A DNA stretch of 64,000 nt. Source: Prorocentrum cordatum. Its lineage: Eukaryota; Sar; Dinophyceae; Prorocentrales; Prorocentraceae. The first letter of the stretch is position 1. Each line of letters starts with the position of its first letter. Under the pieces are notes generated by a model. That model ran no database searches and was not told the origin of the DNA. It saw only the letters and a list, made by a program, of their open reading frames with translations. The stretch is from assembly GCA_963575745.1 (NCBI GenBank), contig CAUYUJ010015695.1, positions 62,001-126,000 of the forward strand. Reading direction: 5' to 3'. This document shows positions 21,181 to 31,778 of the stretch, piece after piece. Both the position numbers and the translations under genes were made by a program.

Positions 21181-21420
21181 TCAGAAGTATTAGTACTCGT
21201 TGTATACACATTACTAATCGTGTTAATGTTGTTGCTGATATGATTAATTATAGTATGTATATTAATAGTCGCAGTATTCGTATTGCTATGGTGTTTGGCA
21301 TTACTACGATTGCTATTAATACGATTCGTCTTCGTCCTATTATTACTACTATCCATATTATTGTTTCTCCTCCCTCCACCTCCTCCTCCTCCTCCTCCTC
21401 CTCCTCCTCCTCCTCCCCCC
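21181..21420. repeat. AT-rich triplet-like island followed by (TCC)n
   Basis: 21181-21366 is AT-rich with words TATTAG, TATTCG and TATTATTAC; it runs straight into (TCC)n at about 21372-21415. Same arrangement and vocabulary as 3690-4365. Confidence 0.8.
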
Positions 21421-21576
21421 TCCCTTTTGTGCCAGAGCCATGGCGCGCGTGTCGCTTGTTTCTTGGGAGCCGAGGTCTCGGGGCGCCGCCCTGTTGACGC
21501 AGCGAAGAGAACATTCCATCCATGTCATCCTCATCCTCATCCTCCTCCTCCTGATCTTCCCCGCCATCTTCGCCCA

Positions 21577-21712
21577 AGTGTTCCCCGAAGGGCTTCCACA
21601 ACGGCTGGGGGAACACATGGTCCGATAGCTTGGCAGAGCTCTTGCCACAACGCTCGGCCACATGGGCGATTCCAAAAAGCAGGGGGCGGCGGTGATTTGC
21701 CGTAGGGGTCTT
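21577..21712. repeat. Dispersed repeat, copy A
   Basis: About 135 bp, same orientation as 57438-57572. Shared words: GTGTTCCCCGA, GGTCCGATAGCTTGGCAG, TTCCAAAA and GCCGTAGG. Its upper end lies just inside the predicted 21736 splice donor. Confidence 0.8.
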
Positions 21713-21736
21713 CGATAGGGATGGCCTCAGAAACAC

Positions 21737-23045
21737 CAGTAACGATGAACATCACGTTCGTGTGGATGTGGCCTGTCCTGTTGCAGCAGCTCTGCGCGAT
21801 GCTCTCGTCGTCGGTAACGCTCGAGGGAGCAGCCCAATAGAGTCTATCTCCCCTTATCTTTCTGGCCAGTTGGTCTAAGAGCGGGTCTGGCAGGTTGGTG
21901 AGTACGCGAAAGACCCTCATAGGCGCATCCAGAGTCGTTACGGAAGCCCCTAGGATGCACAACCACTTCACCCACTTGTCCACCTCTGTAAGGGCTTGCC
22001 GCTCCTTGTGCTGGCCCCACTGCGAGGCCAGCTGGGCAACAGAGTCCCTGGCCCCCCAGTTCGCGCTCTCGAACATGTGCGGGTTCCTTTGCCTGTTGTA
22101 CCTCCCGCGGTAAGGTCTGTAGAGCTCGTCGCGCTTGCTCGGCAGCTCGCTGCCTTCTGGGAGCTCTGGGCAGTCGAACCCGAGCAGCCGATCGATGTCA
22201 ACGTCGGGCATGGCATACAGCACCCAGCAAGCTATCGCGATACAGTGCTGCTTCACGTCTGGACGGAGCGTCTCTCTCGCCCCGAGCCTGTCGCGCAGAC
22301 CGCAGCAGACGTCTGCCAAGCGGCTGGCCGTGAGCTCCGCCGCCAGCCCACGGCCTTCGCTCGAGGGCTGCCTGAGGTTCTGGCAGAGCTCCCGCAGGAT
22401 GCCACCCTCCTTCGCCCGCCAAAGGCTCCTCACCAGGTCGACATGTCCGTCGCAGACGCTCGCGTCCAGCAGGCCCTCCTTGCCGACGACCAGGGCCCTG
22501 CCCCCATCGTGCTTGGCCTGCGTGGAGATGCCGGGACACCGCCGCAGAGCGGCGTCGATCCGCGCCCTGCACTCCCGCTCCTTCCGGCGGGCGGCCTCGA
22601 GCTCCGCCCTCGCCTGCAGAATGGCGGCCTCCAACTGCGCGGGGGACATGTCCGCCATGCGCGCCCGGGACCGCAGGCTCTCCTCCGCCTCCCGCAGGCG
22701 GCGCTGGAGCTCGTGCCGCTGCCCCACCTCCCGCAGGCTCTGCTGCCGCAGGCTGCGCCGCTGCCGCGCACGCTCCTCGGCCAGGGACTCGGCCACCTCG
22801 GCCTGCAGCCCGCGCCGCACCTCGTCCTCCAGACGGGCCCGCTCCCGCGCACGCCGGCTCACCGCCCGCCCCAGCATCCGGACGGTGATCCCGGCGGAAT
22901 CGGCGGCGTGCCGCTCCCACTCGCCGGGCGTGGCGCTCGCGACGGCCGCCCGCGCCCCCGCCACGAAGCCCTGCAGCTCCTCGGTCTGCGCCCGCAGCGC
23001 GCTCCAGAGCTCCCCAGCCGTCTCCCAGAGCGGCTCTACCACCTG
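21737..23045 (-). CDS. Predicted exon 2 of the ART-PH gene: coiled coil and N-terminal part of an ART fold
   Basis: Minus-strand frame beginning after TTTCCCCAG (acceptor about 23046) with Q-V-V-E-P-L-W-E. Residues 60-165 are Arg/Glu/Leu heptads predicting a coiled coil. From about residue 370 it reads M-R-V-F-R-V-L-T-N-L-P, compatible with the R of the R-S-E ART family (usually Y-R-G). A-P-S-S-V-T-D-D-E-S-I-A at 405-416 stands in the S-x-S position. T-N-V-M-F-I-V-T at 428-435 is the strand that precedes the E-x-E loop. The frame stays open to 21537, but after codon 436 it runs into a dispersed repeat and loses ART-like sequence, and a GT donor lies exactly there (21736). A role in NAD-dependent ADP-ribosylation is inferred; the G after R is missing, so activity is uncertain. 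Confidence 0.6.
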
Positions 23046-23240
23046 CTGGGGAAAGGCGAACGCGGGGGGCGGGGGGGGGGGACTGGCTCAAAGGGGATCT
23101 GGAATCGGCGACTGGTCGCAGATACACGAGACCCCAGCGAGTGAAACTGGACGGTCCTGGGCAGCGTGTGGGGCACCCAAGCCCAGATCGGCGATGCAGG
23201 GGCGACTGAACCAATCCGCCCCTCTGTCGCCGCCGCTGAC
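23046..23240 (-). other. Predicted intron 1 of the ART-PH gene
   Basis: 195 bases. Donor CTTCAG|GTCAGC at 23240, acceptor CCTTTCCCCAG|CAGG at 23046 after a pyrimidine-rich stretch. Both flanking exons are in phase 0. An alternative acceptor three bases on keeps the frame too. Confidence 0.65.
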
Positions 23241-23837
23241 CTGAAGGAGCTCCTCGGAGCGCTCCCGCTCCTCCGCCAGCTCCCTCCGCTGCGCCGCGGC
23301 AGCCCGGACCTCGGGCGCCCAACGCGCCAGCAGCGCTTCTGCCACCGCCAGGCTCGCCAGCGGGCCGTCGGCGCTGCTCTCGGCGGCGGCATTGGCGTGA
23401 CCGTCCTCCACCGCCGTATCCCCGCCATGGCCCACCGTGGCGCCCACGAGCACGGAATGGACGCGCGGGGTGTCGGCGGCCAGCCGCGGCCAGTCCGCTG
23501 GGTGGCCCCCGGTGAGGCTGCACAGGCGCTCCAGCGCCGCGGCTTCGCGCGAGTTCGCCTCGGGCACGCGCCGCGGCGGGCCCTGCACCCCTCCGCCGTC
23601 TGCGAGCGCGCCCGCCGCGCCAAGGTCCGAGCGCGCGGGGCCCCTCCGCCCGGGCCCGAGAGCCTCCTCTGCGCCCCGCTCCGTCGCGGCGCCTGGCGGC
23701 GGCGGCAACGGCCGCCCGCCTGGCGCGCGGCGCAGGAGGCAGAGCTTCTGCATCTCGCCGCGCAGGCGGGGCAGCGCAGCTCCGCTGTCGGGGCCCCATG
23801 CGAGCGGCACGCCCTCCTCCTCCTCGGCCCACGCCAT
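23241..23837 (-). CDS. Predicted exon 1 of the ART-PH gene
   Basis: Open frame from M-A-W-A-E-E-E-E-G-V (ATG at 23837) to E-E-R-E-R-S-E-E-L-L-Q at 23241, about 199 residues. The head is Gly/Pro/Arg-rich. The last 40 residues form the start of the coiled coil that continues in exon 2, which is the main reason for joining them. Further upstream ATGs exist in frame (to 23972), so the true start is uncertain. No enzymatic motif. Confidence 0.55.
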
Positions 23838-23995
23838 GCCGCGCTCGCGCTGGGGGCTCGGCCCAGGCGCTCGCCGAGCGACGACGAGGACTGGATCCCG
23901 CTCCGCGCGCGGGAGCGCGGGGGCGCAGGAGCGCGGAAGCGCGGCTCGGGCATGATCACGTGCCTGCTGCAAGAAGGCTCTGCTGCGAGAAGGCC

Positions 23996-24088
23996 TCCTC
24001 CTCCTCCTCCTCCTCCTCCTCCTCCTCCTCCTCCTCCTCCTCCTCCTCCTCCTCCTCCTCCTCCTCCTCCTCCTCCTCCTCCTCCTCG
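23996..24088. repeat. (TCC)n triplet tract
   Basis: Almost perfect (TCC)n, about 30 units, just upstream of the ART-PH gene start. Confidence 0.95.
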
Positions 24089-24779
24089 CCCAGGGCCGAG
24101 TCAGAATACCGCCGACGCCGCGCGGCGCCCCCGAGTCGTCATTCCAGACCCCCGCTCCTGTCTCATAAAGGCCTGACGGGGACAGCGACTGTCCAAAATC
24201 GCGCCTGAGGGTTTGTGAATATCCGCCTTGCGGCGGGACGCTGAGCCCGCCGAGCGCCTGAGTAATAGAGGAAAGCAGGAGTGCGAAAGGCGCAGAGGCG
24301 ACAGCGCACTTCGGAATTAAGTAAGACGAGCCGAATCATCATAAGCTTTCTAGTCGCAACGCTGGCGGACGTTCAGCGCGGTCGGAGCGGCAAACTGGGC
24401 AATAGAATCGCGAATTCTGGAATGAAAGAACGCATCATTTGAAAAGAAAAGGATACTTGAAATCCTGAGGCACTCGGGGGCGGAATATACCCAAGACGCT
24501 GCCAGAGGAAGGAAATCAGTTGTACGGAGAGCAAGTTTGTGGCAAGCGCCGAGGCGAGAACGCCCATCGCAGCGACCGAAGACAATTCGAATAGAGAAAA
24601 GTAAAACACATGTTTGAAACCGTGGGCGCGAAGAACCACTGCGCGGAGGGAGCGGTTTGAACCAAGATGCCGTCGGGGAAGAGGGGAACGAGTAGTGCTC
24701 AGAATGGGATTGTACTCCTAGCACCTCACCCCCGGGACTACCAGGGCCCCCCTAGACTAGAAAGAGCGTATTCTACCGC
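24089..24779. other. Unassigned sequence
   Basis: Lower GC than its neighbours. No convincing coding region or structured RNA seen. Confidence 0.4.
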
Positions 24780-25005
24780 TGCTGGCGGAAAACCGGGGGG
24801 GGTCACTACCGGTTCGAACCCCTCCCCCCCCCCCCTCAAGGAAACCGGGGGGGGTCACTACCGGTTCGAACCCCTCCCCCCCCCCCCAGTTCATCATGAA
24901 AAGAAGGGGGGTCACTACCGGTTCGAACCCCCCCCCCCTCGAAAACCGGGGGGGGTCACTACCGGTTCGAACCCCCCCCCCCCTCCCTCGAGAAACCGAG
25001 TGGGG
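24780..25005. repeat. Left arm of a G/C-rich fold-back (four GGTCACTACCGGTTCGAACC units)
   Basis: Four copies of GGGGTCACTACCGGTTCGAA, each followed by a run of 8-12 C and AACCGG. Opposite orientation to 25640-25790. Confidence 0.85.
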
Positions 25006-25639
25006 GTGCGGACAGTGGTGGGGACGGTGGTGGTGGGGACAGTGGTGAGGGGACAGCGGGACATTGGTGGGGACAGTGGGACAGTGGGACAGTGGTGGGG
25101 ACGGTAGTGGTGGGGACAGTGGTGGGGACAATGGTGGGAACAGTGGGGACAGTGGACAGTGGTGGGGACGGTGGTGGTGGGGACAGTGGTGTGGGGACAG
25201 TGGGAATGAGGTGGAAACAGTGGGACAGTGGAGGGTACAATGGTGGTGGGGACAGTGGTGAAGGCGGTGGCGAGGACGGCGGTGGGACAATGGGACAGAG
25301 GTACAGTGGGGACAGTGGTGGGGACAGTGGGGACAGTGGTGGGAACAGTGGGACAGCTCAGTGGAACAGCGGAGGAGTCAGTAGGGCAGTGGGGACAGTG
25401 GGGATAGTCGGGCAGTGGTTGGGGCCGTGGAGACAGTGGGGAGAGTGGAACAGTGGTGGGAACAGTGGTGGGGACAGTGGGGGCAGTGCGACACTGGTGG
25501 GGGCACTGGTGGGGACAGTAGGGACGGTGGTGGAACCAGTGGGGACAGTGGTGGTGAGGACAGTGGTGCTGGGAACAACAGTGGGGGATGTGATGCGGAC
25601 GGTGGTAGGGACCAGGAGTCGTTTGCTGACGGTGAGTGG
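25006..25639. repeat. GGGGACAGTGGTGG minisatellite
   Basis: Degenerate units of GGGACAGTGG, GGTGGGGACAG and variants. Many G3-4 runs with short spacers suggest G-quadruplex potential on the plus strand. It forms the loop between the two inverted arms. Confidence 0.85.
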
Positions 25640-25790
25640 GGGGAGGGGTTCGAACCGGTAGTGACCCCCCTCCGGTTTTCGAGGGGGGGGGGGGTTCGAA
25701 CCGGTAGTGACCCCCCCGGTTTTCGAGAGGGGGGGGGTTCGAACCGGTAGTGACCCCCCCGGTTTTCGAGAGGGGGGGGGGGGGGGGTAG
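25640..25790. repeat. Right arm of the G/C-rich fold-back
   Basis: Three copies of GGTTCGAACCGGTAGTGACC, the reverse complement of the left-arm unit, separated by CGGTTTTCGAGAGG and G runs. Confidence 0.85.
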
Positions 25791-26160
25791 GGGAGGGGGG
25801 GGTTTTGCCGGGGGAGGGGGGGGGGGTCCAGCAGGGGGGGGGATTTTCGGAGGGGGGGGGGGGGCGACCCCCGGGCTCCAGAGGACAAGGTTGGCAATTT
25901 TCCACAGTAAAGCGGCGGTGGATCACGCTCTCTCCTAGACTACAAGGGCACCCCCCCAGATTACAGAGAGAACCCCAATCCAACAGGGCACTCCACCCCG
26001 ACTCAGGGACCTGGCATGCGCTCGAGAACAGGCTTCACGCGCGGGGTTGACATTCCCTTCGCGCGCCCAGGCACCCCCCGGATCTCAAAGCCCCCCCCCC
26101 CGACTTGGACAGTAGGGAGCCGCCCCCAGGACTAGAGGACCCCCTCCGGACCACAGGGGC
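25791..26160. other. Homopolymer-rich sequence (G runs, then C runs)
   Basis: Several runs of 8-13 G (25791-25870), then C-rich runs near 25951, 26065 and 26092. No gene. Confidence 0.5.
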
Positions 26161-26554
26161 CCCTCCCCAGCTATTCATCACATCAGACCGATGAAGTACC
26201 CAGAACGCGAGGGAAAAAGGCTGGAGAAAAAATTGCTGAAACCCAACGTGTACAGAAACAAAGTACAAAGTGCGGAAGGGGAGGATGAAACTAGGATGTT
26301 GTCGAGGGGGAGGGGAGAGTAGTACTCATAGTAAGCAGCGGTAGAGAGGGGAGAGCGGAGAACGGATATGAAAGAGGACTAACAACGAACAACGCACCTA
26401 GTGTGATGCACCCCCACCATGTAAGAAGTTTCTGGCGCCTTAGAAGTGTATCTAGCAGTCTTCAGGGCCGATGCCCCAGCTGCCAGGAGCTTCGAAAAGA
26501 TATGACCGACGGCCGTTGGTAATGCGCGATGCTGCCGATACGGGCTGTTATGAC
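26161..26554. other. Unassigned flank downstream of the 26.5-28.1 kb ORF
   Basis: No tandem repeat and no domain-like frame. May include the 3' untranslated region of the minus-strand gene. Confidence 0.35.
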
Positions 26555-28132
26555 TTATGTCACGCCAGCAAGGCGACCATCAAGTTTGCGCTTCTTCGCA
26601 ACCACGTCTGCTTCCTGTGCGCGGTCATCTCCAGATTCAGGGGCGCGCTGCACGTGGTCTGCAGCTGGAAACCACGTGGCCACAACGGATTCAACGAAAA
26701 CGACTTGGGCCTCGGCCATCGCGCGCAACCTCCACGCGGGAGCTACGCCAGCCTCGACAACCGCACCGCAGTTCGAGCACTCCTTCTGCCGCGGTCCGCA
26801 GGCCGAGCCCACCGGGCGAAGATTGCAGCGGCACTCGGCGCACTGGCCGTAGCCTGCGGCTTCCAATATGCGCCGCAGATCAGCCAGCTGGGGCTGCAGG
26901 TCTCGTCTGGAGACCGACCACGCCTTGGCTACAGCCGCGGCGACCTCCTCCTCCTCGATTGCGGCCCGCGGCACCGTGCACCTCGGCTCTGCGATGTCCG
27001 CGCCTCCGCACGAGGAGCGCCACACCGGAACGAGCCGGGGCTCTATCCAGACAGGCGTCATAGACGAGAATGGCGGGAGCATGACCTCCTCCTCGCATAT
27101 CGGCGTTCCAATGTCTGCATCCAACTGGGAGGCAACAGAGTAGAATGCTCCCGTCGCAAGGCCCACTGAGAGAACGTGATGCCGAGAGGCCACCAAGATA
27201 AGCGGAGTGTGGCAGGCCTCAACCTTGTCTTGGTAATGGAAAAGCACGCTCAGGGCTCCATCAACGGACAAGCTGAATGATGCGAAGTTCGAGTGCAGTT
27301 GCAAAATCTGCTGGCAATCAAATTCAACAGGCACCCACAATGCCCGCGCAGCCAAGCCATGCGGAACGAGCTTTCTGTGACCACGCGCATACATGAAGAA
27401 GTGTTTCATGCGCTCTGCGGTGGGACCATCTCTAACGATAGCAGCGCGAATAACTTGGCCCGTCTGCGCCAAAGAGCATGCTAATCCGGCAAAAGGGCCC
27501 AAGTGTGTGCGAACCTTCGCCGCACTCGGCAAATCAAGCTGAGACAAATCCTTCATTCGTCTGAAAAACTCGACCATGTAGACTGTGTTACTGCAATAGA
27601 TGACTAACGGTAGAAGACACGCTATTATGTGGTCGTGACGTCCTTCACCACGAAAATTTCGGCAAATCGCATCGGTCAAGTGCGCCGGCAATTTTTTCGC
27701 GACCTCCTGCACGCGGGCCATTAAATCCGTCTCGGTGGGCACGAAATCATGCCTGTCATCCCCAACTTGCCCCAAATGCCTTGACAACAGCCGCCGCGCC
27801 TTCATGGAACACACACCCTGCTCCAAGATGGGGACGTGCTCTGGCGAAAAGAAATCATCCCAGAAAGCCTGCACAGAAGCACGTTCGACAGGCAATGACT
27901 TCATGAAATCCTCGATCCAAGTAACCTGTGGAATTTTACTGTAATGGGACAACATTTCCTGGAAGGCGCTTGCAAGAGCATGCCGACGCGTACATGCAAG
28001 GTTTCGCATCGACTCGCCCATCGCGTGCGTTGAGCAAGCCTTTGAGAGTCCCTCGAGCACCATACAAAACAGTATAAGAAGACACGATAGCAATTCGAGC
28101 CAAGCTGGTTCTCTTGGTGCTGACTTTACCAT
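26555..28132 (-). CDS. 525-residue ORF: possible ART-like core and C-terminal Cys cluster
   Basis: An uninterrupted frame with balanced amino-acid composition, unlike repeat-derived ORFs nearby. Residues 11-30 (W-L-E-L-L-S-C-L-L-I-L-F-C-M-V-L) are hydrophobic and could be a membrane anchor. Residues 281-298 (S-N-F-A-S-F-S-L-S-V-D-G-A-L-S-V-L-F) and 344-358 (P-I-C-E-E-E-V-M-L-P-P-F-S-S-M) are reminiscent of the S-x-S and E-x-E-V-L-x-P-P motifs of ADP-ribosyltransferases; a clear Y-R-G is not seen. Residues 431-455 carry C-x2-C-x-C, then C, then C-x2-C, a possible zinc site. The C terminus is basic (K-K-R-K) and could be a nuclear signal. I do not recognise the family; the ART link is weak. The ATG at 28132 is the first in frame. 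Confidence 0.6.
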   Translation of the reverse strand: MVKSAPREPAWLELLSCLLILFCMVLEGLSKACSTHAMGESMRNLACTRRHALASAFQEMLSHYSKIPQVTWIEDFMKSLPVERASVQAFWDDFFSPEHVPILEQGVCSMKARRLLSRHLGQVGDDRHDFVPTETDLMARVQEVAKKLPAHLTDAICRNFRGEGRHDHIIACLLPLVIYCSNTVYMVEFFRRMKDLSQLDLPSAAKVRTHLGPFAGLACSLAQTGQVIRAAIVRDGPTAERMKHFFMYARGHRKLVPHGLAARALWVPVEFDCQQILQLHSNFASFSLSVDGALSVLFHYQDKVEACHTPLILVASRHHVLSVGLATGAFYSVASQLDADIGTPICEEEVMLPPFSSMTPVWIEPRLVPVWRSSCGGADIAEPRCTVPRAAIEEEEVAAAVAKAWSVSRRDLQPQLADLRRILEAAGYGQCAECRCNLRPVGSACGPRQKECSNCGAVVEAGVAPAWRLRAMAEAQVVFVESVVATWFPAADHVQRAPESGDDRAQEADVVAKKRKLDGRLAGVT

Positions 28133-28293
28133 TTGTGCCGACGCTGCCGACCCATCGGAAACGATGCCGCGCGGAGGCTAACATTGCCACGGGGAGGAGG
28201 AAAAAACAAATAAACCATTTCCCAAGAAACCGTCCAAATGACCCGCTCCAGAAACCAAAAGCAAGCCGCTTTCGGGGGCCGCCCAATTGCCGT

Positions 28294-28313
28294 ATCGCCG
28301 ATGCATCGGCGAT
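28294..28313. repeat. Perfect 20-bp palindrome
   Basis: ATCGCCGATGCATCGGCGAT is its own reverse complement. It lies about 160 bp upstream of the minus-strand ORF start, so it could be a regulatory dyad. Confidence 0.7.
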
Positions 28314-31290
28314 GCGGCGCGATCACCCGAAACCATATACTGGGACCTCATGTGGGCGGCTTGGATTTTGACGGGCTTCCGCCGAACCCCGCAGGCTCTT
28401 GCTGGCGAGACCGCCCTCGCGAGGCCCCCATCTCATGTCACCCAGCGTCCGCGGGCCTTCTGCCCGCTTCCGCCGAGGACGAGAAGTCACCACTTCGATG
28501 CCTCAACGAGGAGGCCCTTCCCAGAACAACCCAAAGAAATACGTTTGCTGATCGGAAAAAGGCGAAATGAATAAGGCGAGGCAAGACGAGGCCCGTCCTC
28601 CGACGCATTGATGATTTTCCATCCGTGGGGCCCAGAAGGTCCCGACGGAGCACGAAAACGACCCGGGAGGCCGATGAATGTGGGAAAACTCCACTGTTGG
28701 AAAAAACGGGCACGAAGCTGCACCCTACACACAACGCCCGGCTGGTCGGAAGAGACACGCAGAATCAAACTGAAAAACGTTGCTGACTTCTGGCTCGGCG
28801 TATGTGGCCGATTAGCAGACCGTTCGTTCGCCTATGGTGCGCCATTAGGACCACACGACGAAAGCCATGCGAACATTGAGAAAGGAAAAATTTAAACGAT
28901 CATGGGATCTGGTGTTACAAGGATAATGTTTTGACGACGGGCGACAATTTATGAACACCACGACCAAGCCCGCGATCGAGGTGTCCGTAGCAAGACTTGC
29001 CTTCTGGCATGGCCCGAATACCACCTGTCATAACACCACCGAAAGTGAAGGTATGTCCCCTTTGTGGGGGCGACGCCTGGGGTCCCTTTTGGCGCCCCCA
29101 AACGTTACCTCAGGGATACACACGACGAAAAAATACCCTGTGACGTACCCAACCCACTTGCATCAAATGGCAAGAAGGGTTGGCCCAAACTTGCCAGGAC
29201 AATGACGGCGCAGGTGCCGTTATATTCTGTGTACGCTACATGGGATACCCTCACGTGGCACGATTCACAAGACAACAATAGAATGACGAGAAACGAGAGC
29301 CTAGGCTTGAGGGCATGGGGCGGGAACGAAGGGCAGGACAATGACGCGCGGGGGGCCAAACCGTCAACGCGGCAGCAACAGAGGGAGGATGGCAGGGGGC
29401 AGAGGACGACGACGAAAAGACGGGAGGATACCGAAGAGTGTTGTTTTTGTCGGTAGCACACAGCGCTGCTTGCGCCATGTCGCCGCCGCGCTCGACAAAA
29501 TGATGGCACTTGCTTACTGTAAATGCAAGAAGCGAACGAAGCCTAGCTCGCCCGCCAGCTTCCTCGTTTCATTCCTGCACTTTTCAATGAGGGAGCCAAG
29601 CGCGCGAAGACGCGCCGCCATGTCTGCGGGCAGCCCGCGACGACGACCCGCTGAACCCCCAACAGTCCTCGAAAGCGGCGACAGCTTCGCAGATCGCAGC
29701 CGCCCAGGGATAGCGAGGTGTAATATGACTCCACCGATCCCGTGCAATCACGGCGCGCGAGATGCCCCCCCCCCCCCCCCTCCCCAAACTCCTCCCCCAG
29801 GAGCCTGGTCGGGCCAGTTTGGAGGAAGAGGGGGGGGGCGGGCAAAGGTCCTGGCCGCACCGCGGAAGCTGACTTCCTTGGAGGCGGACGCGGTGCCCGC
29901 AGCGCTGCCGGACTTGCAGATTCTGGGGATGGCCTCGATCACGTCGCCCGTTACCTCCTGGTCTGGGCACGAGAACATGCACGTCTTGGGCCCCCTCACT
30001 GAGCATCAATAGGATGACGGTGACCCGTGCCTGCGCCAACGGAACGGGTTCGGCGCCTCTCCTGGCCCAACCGCTGAACAAGGGGTTGGGCCCCGCCTGC
30101 CCGCGAGGGATGGCCTCGAGGCCGCCCTTTCCTGGGCGCGCACGGTGCCTGCTGCATTGCACGGTGGGACGCCCCCACGCTCAGGGGAACTGCTTGGCCA
30201 TGTCCGGCGGCGTGCACTTCCCCGGGGTGTGATGGCATCGCCACCTCAAACGGCGTCGCGGGCGGTTCTGCAGGTCCTCTGTCTGCACTGCCGCGTCAGC
30301 ATCGTCGCATTTCGGTCCAAGGCCGCAGGCCCACGCCAAGGCGGCCCACAACGCGTTGTAGACCAGACTGTCAGCATCAATGCTCAGGGTAACGTCGTAC
30401 AGGAAGCCTTTGTGACTCCACATCGTACGTTCGCATTGGCATGGATCTGCTGGTTGGTCCGCCACGCCGTGCTCGCGCGGGCGCAGTCCACTCGCCGGGT
30501 AAAGGACAGGGGCGAGAGCGGGCGCCTCCAAAGGGCGCGGAGCGTGACGCTCAGCCAACGAAGTCCCTGTCAAGTGGGGAGTCAGCGTAGGAAGCAAAAC
30601 CCTTAGCCTGGCTATCCCTGGCCGTAGCCATGGCACGGTCGATGTCGGAACCGTTGCTGGTCTGCTGCTCACGGGGACTCCAGCCCTGCACGCCTTCGAT
30701 GCAGTTCCACCCTTTGTCGACGCTCATCCGTCGACGAGCCCCGAGGCGCGCGTCATCCGCAAAGCGTGCCCAGAGGTTGGCGGCCCTGCCGCACAGTGCC
30801 CACGCGCTGAACATCGACTCGCTGGCTGTGCTCAACATCCTAACGTCGCCGATCAAAGCCGCCGGAGCGGTTGCGGTTGCCCACGAAGCCCCAGCCGCAC
30901 TGGAAGTTCGACCGGGTAGCGAGGTGGATCACGACGATAGGGGGGGACTCTCCTGAGAGCGAGCGACGCAGGCAGCTGCGCGCCGCCAACGTAGTGAGAC
31001 GACAGGCCAACCTAACAGGCCAAGCAAAAAAGGGCCACAACGGTGGCGAGAACTACGCAGCGGAGGTGAAACGAACGAGGGCACACAGAGGGCGAGGCGA
31101 CGAAGAGCAAGAGGGCAAAAGAGCAAGGACCAGCGAAAACGAAGGCGCACAGGAAGAAGGAGAACGAGAGGCAAAAGGAGACACGGCAGAGAAGACGGGC
31201 GCGCCAGAGATCAAGCTCAGGCAACGTCGAGGACGAAGCCCCTTGCCGAGGAGCCGGGACTTGCAGTAAAGCGAAATGTCGGCCGAGTCG
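28314..31290. other. Region without a recognised gene
   Basis: Mixed composition with several medium ORFs on both strands, none with motifs I recognise. A C-run at 29766-29780 and a G-run at 29829 are notable. Purine-rich sequence occupies about 31060-31230. Decayed coding sequence on the minus strand (for example around 30.3-30.9 kb) is possible but not assignable. Confidence 0.35.
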
Positions 31291-31409
31291 CATATGGGGG
31301 GGTAGCGAAGTGGCCGCTGACGCAGACCATAACCTCATCGGACCAGCGCGGACACGCCAGGAACCAATTCCTGGGGGGGGGGCCACGACGCCTGGGACAG
31401 GCGTACGCT

Positions 31410-31740
31410 ATGAAAGGGTGCAGCTGACAGCCGCAGAAGATTGTGAAAGGGTCCGCCTGAGACATCTTGCTGCGCTGGCATTGGACAGCCTGGGTCACCC
31501 CGCTGCCCAATACGAATCCAAACGTCAGCCGCAGGATGGAGGGGGGGTCACTCCACCTGCGGTGCCGGTTCGCTGGTAGGGCGCAGCTGACAGCCGCAAA
31601 AAAAATGGAGTTGCTCTGGTAGGGTGCAGCTGACAGCCGCGGACAGATTGAGTAGGGCTCGCCTGAGACATTGCTACGCTGGCATTGGGCACAGCCACCG
31701 CACTGGTCCATGAAATCCAAACATCAGACGCAGGATGGCT
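31410..31740. repeat. Tandem duplication of a GTGCAGCTGACAGCCGC segment
   Basis: 31410-31540 and 31615-31738 share GGGTGCAGCTGACAGCCGC, CGCCTGAGACAT, CGCTGGCATTGG, GAATCC/GAAATCC and CGCAGGATGG in the same order. A partial third copy begins at 31578. Confidence 0.75.
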
Positions 31741-31778
31741 CGTCTGGGTTAAACTGCGCCAGGAATCCGGCCAGCGTT

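Noticed and set aside
21743-23244. Plus-strand ORFs of up to 380 codons across the ART exon 2
   Set aside because: Antisense shadows of an Arg/Ala/Glu-rich coding sequence at high GC; no motifs.
24795-25780. tRNA-like GGTTCGAACC motifs (B-box resemblance)
   Set aside because: The T-arm stem would not pair and no D-arm or anticodon arm precedes it; the motif is part of the fold-back unit.
30618-30640. CCGTAGCCATGGC, similar to the start of the dinoflagellate spliced leader
   Set aside because: Only about ten bases agree and the rest of the leader is absent.
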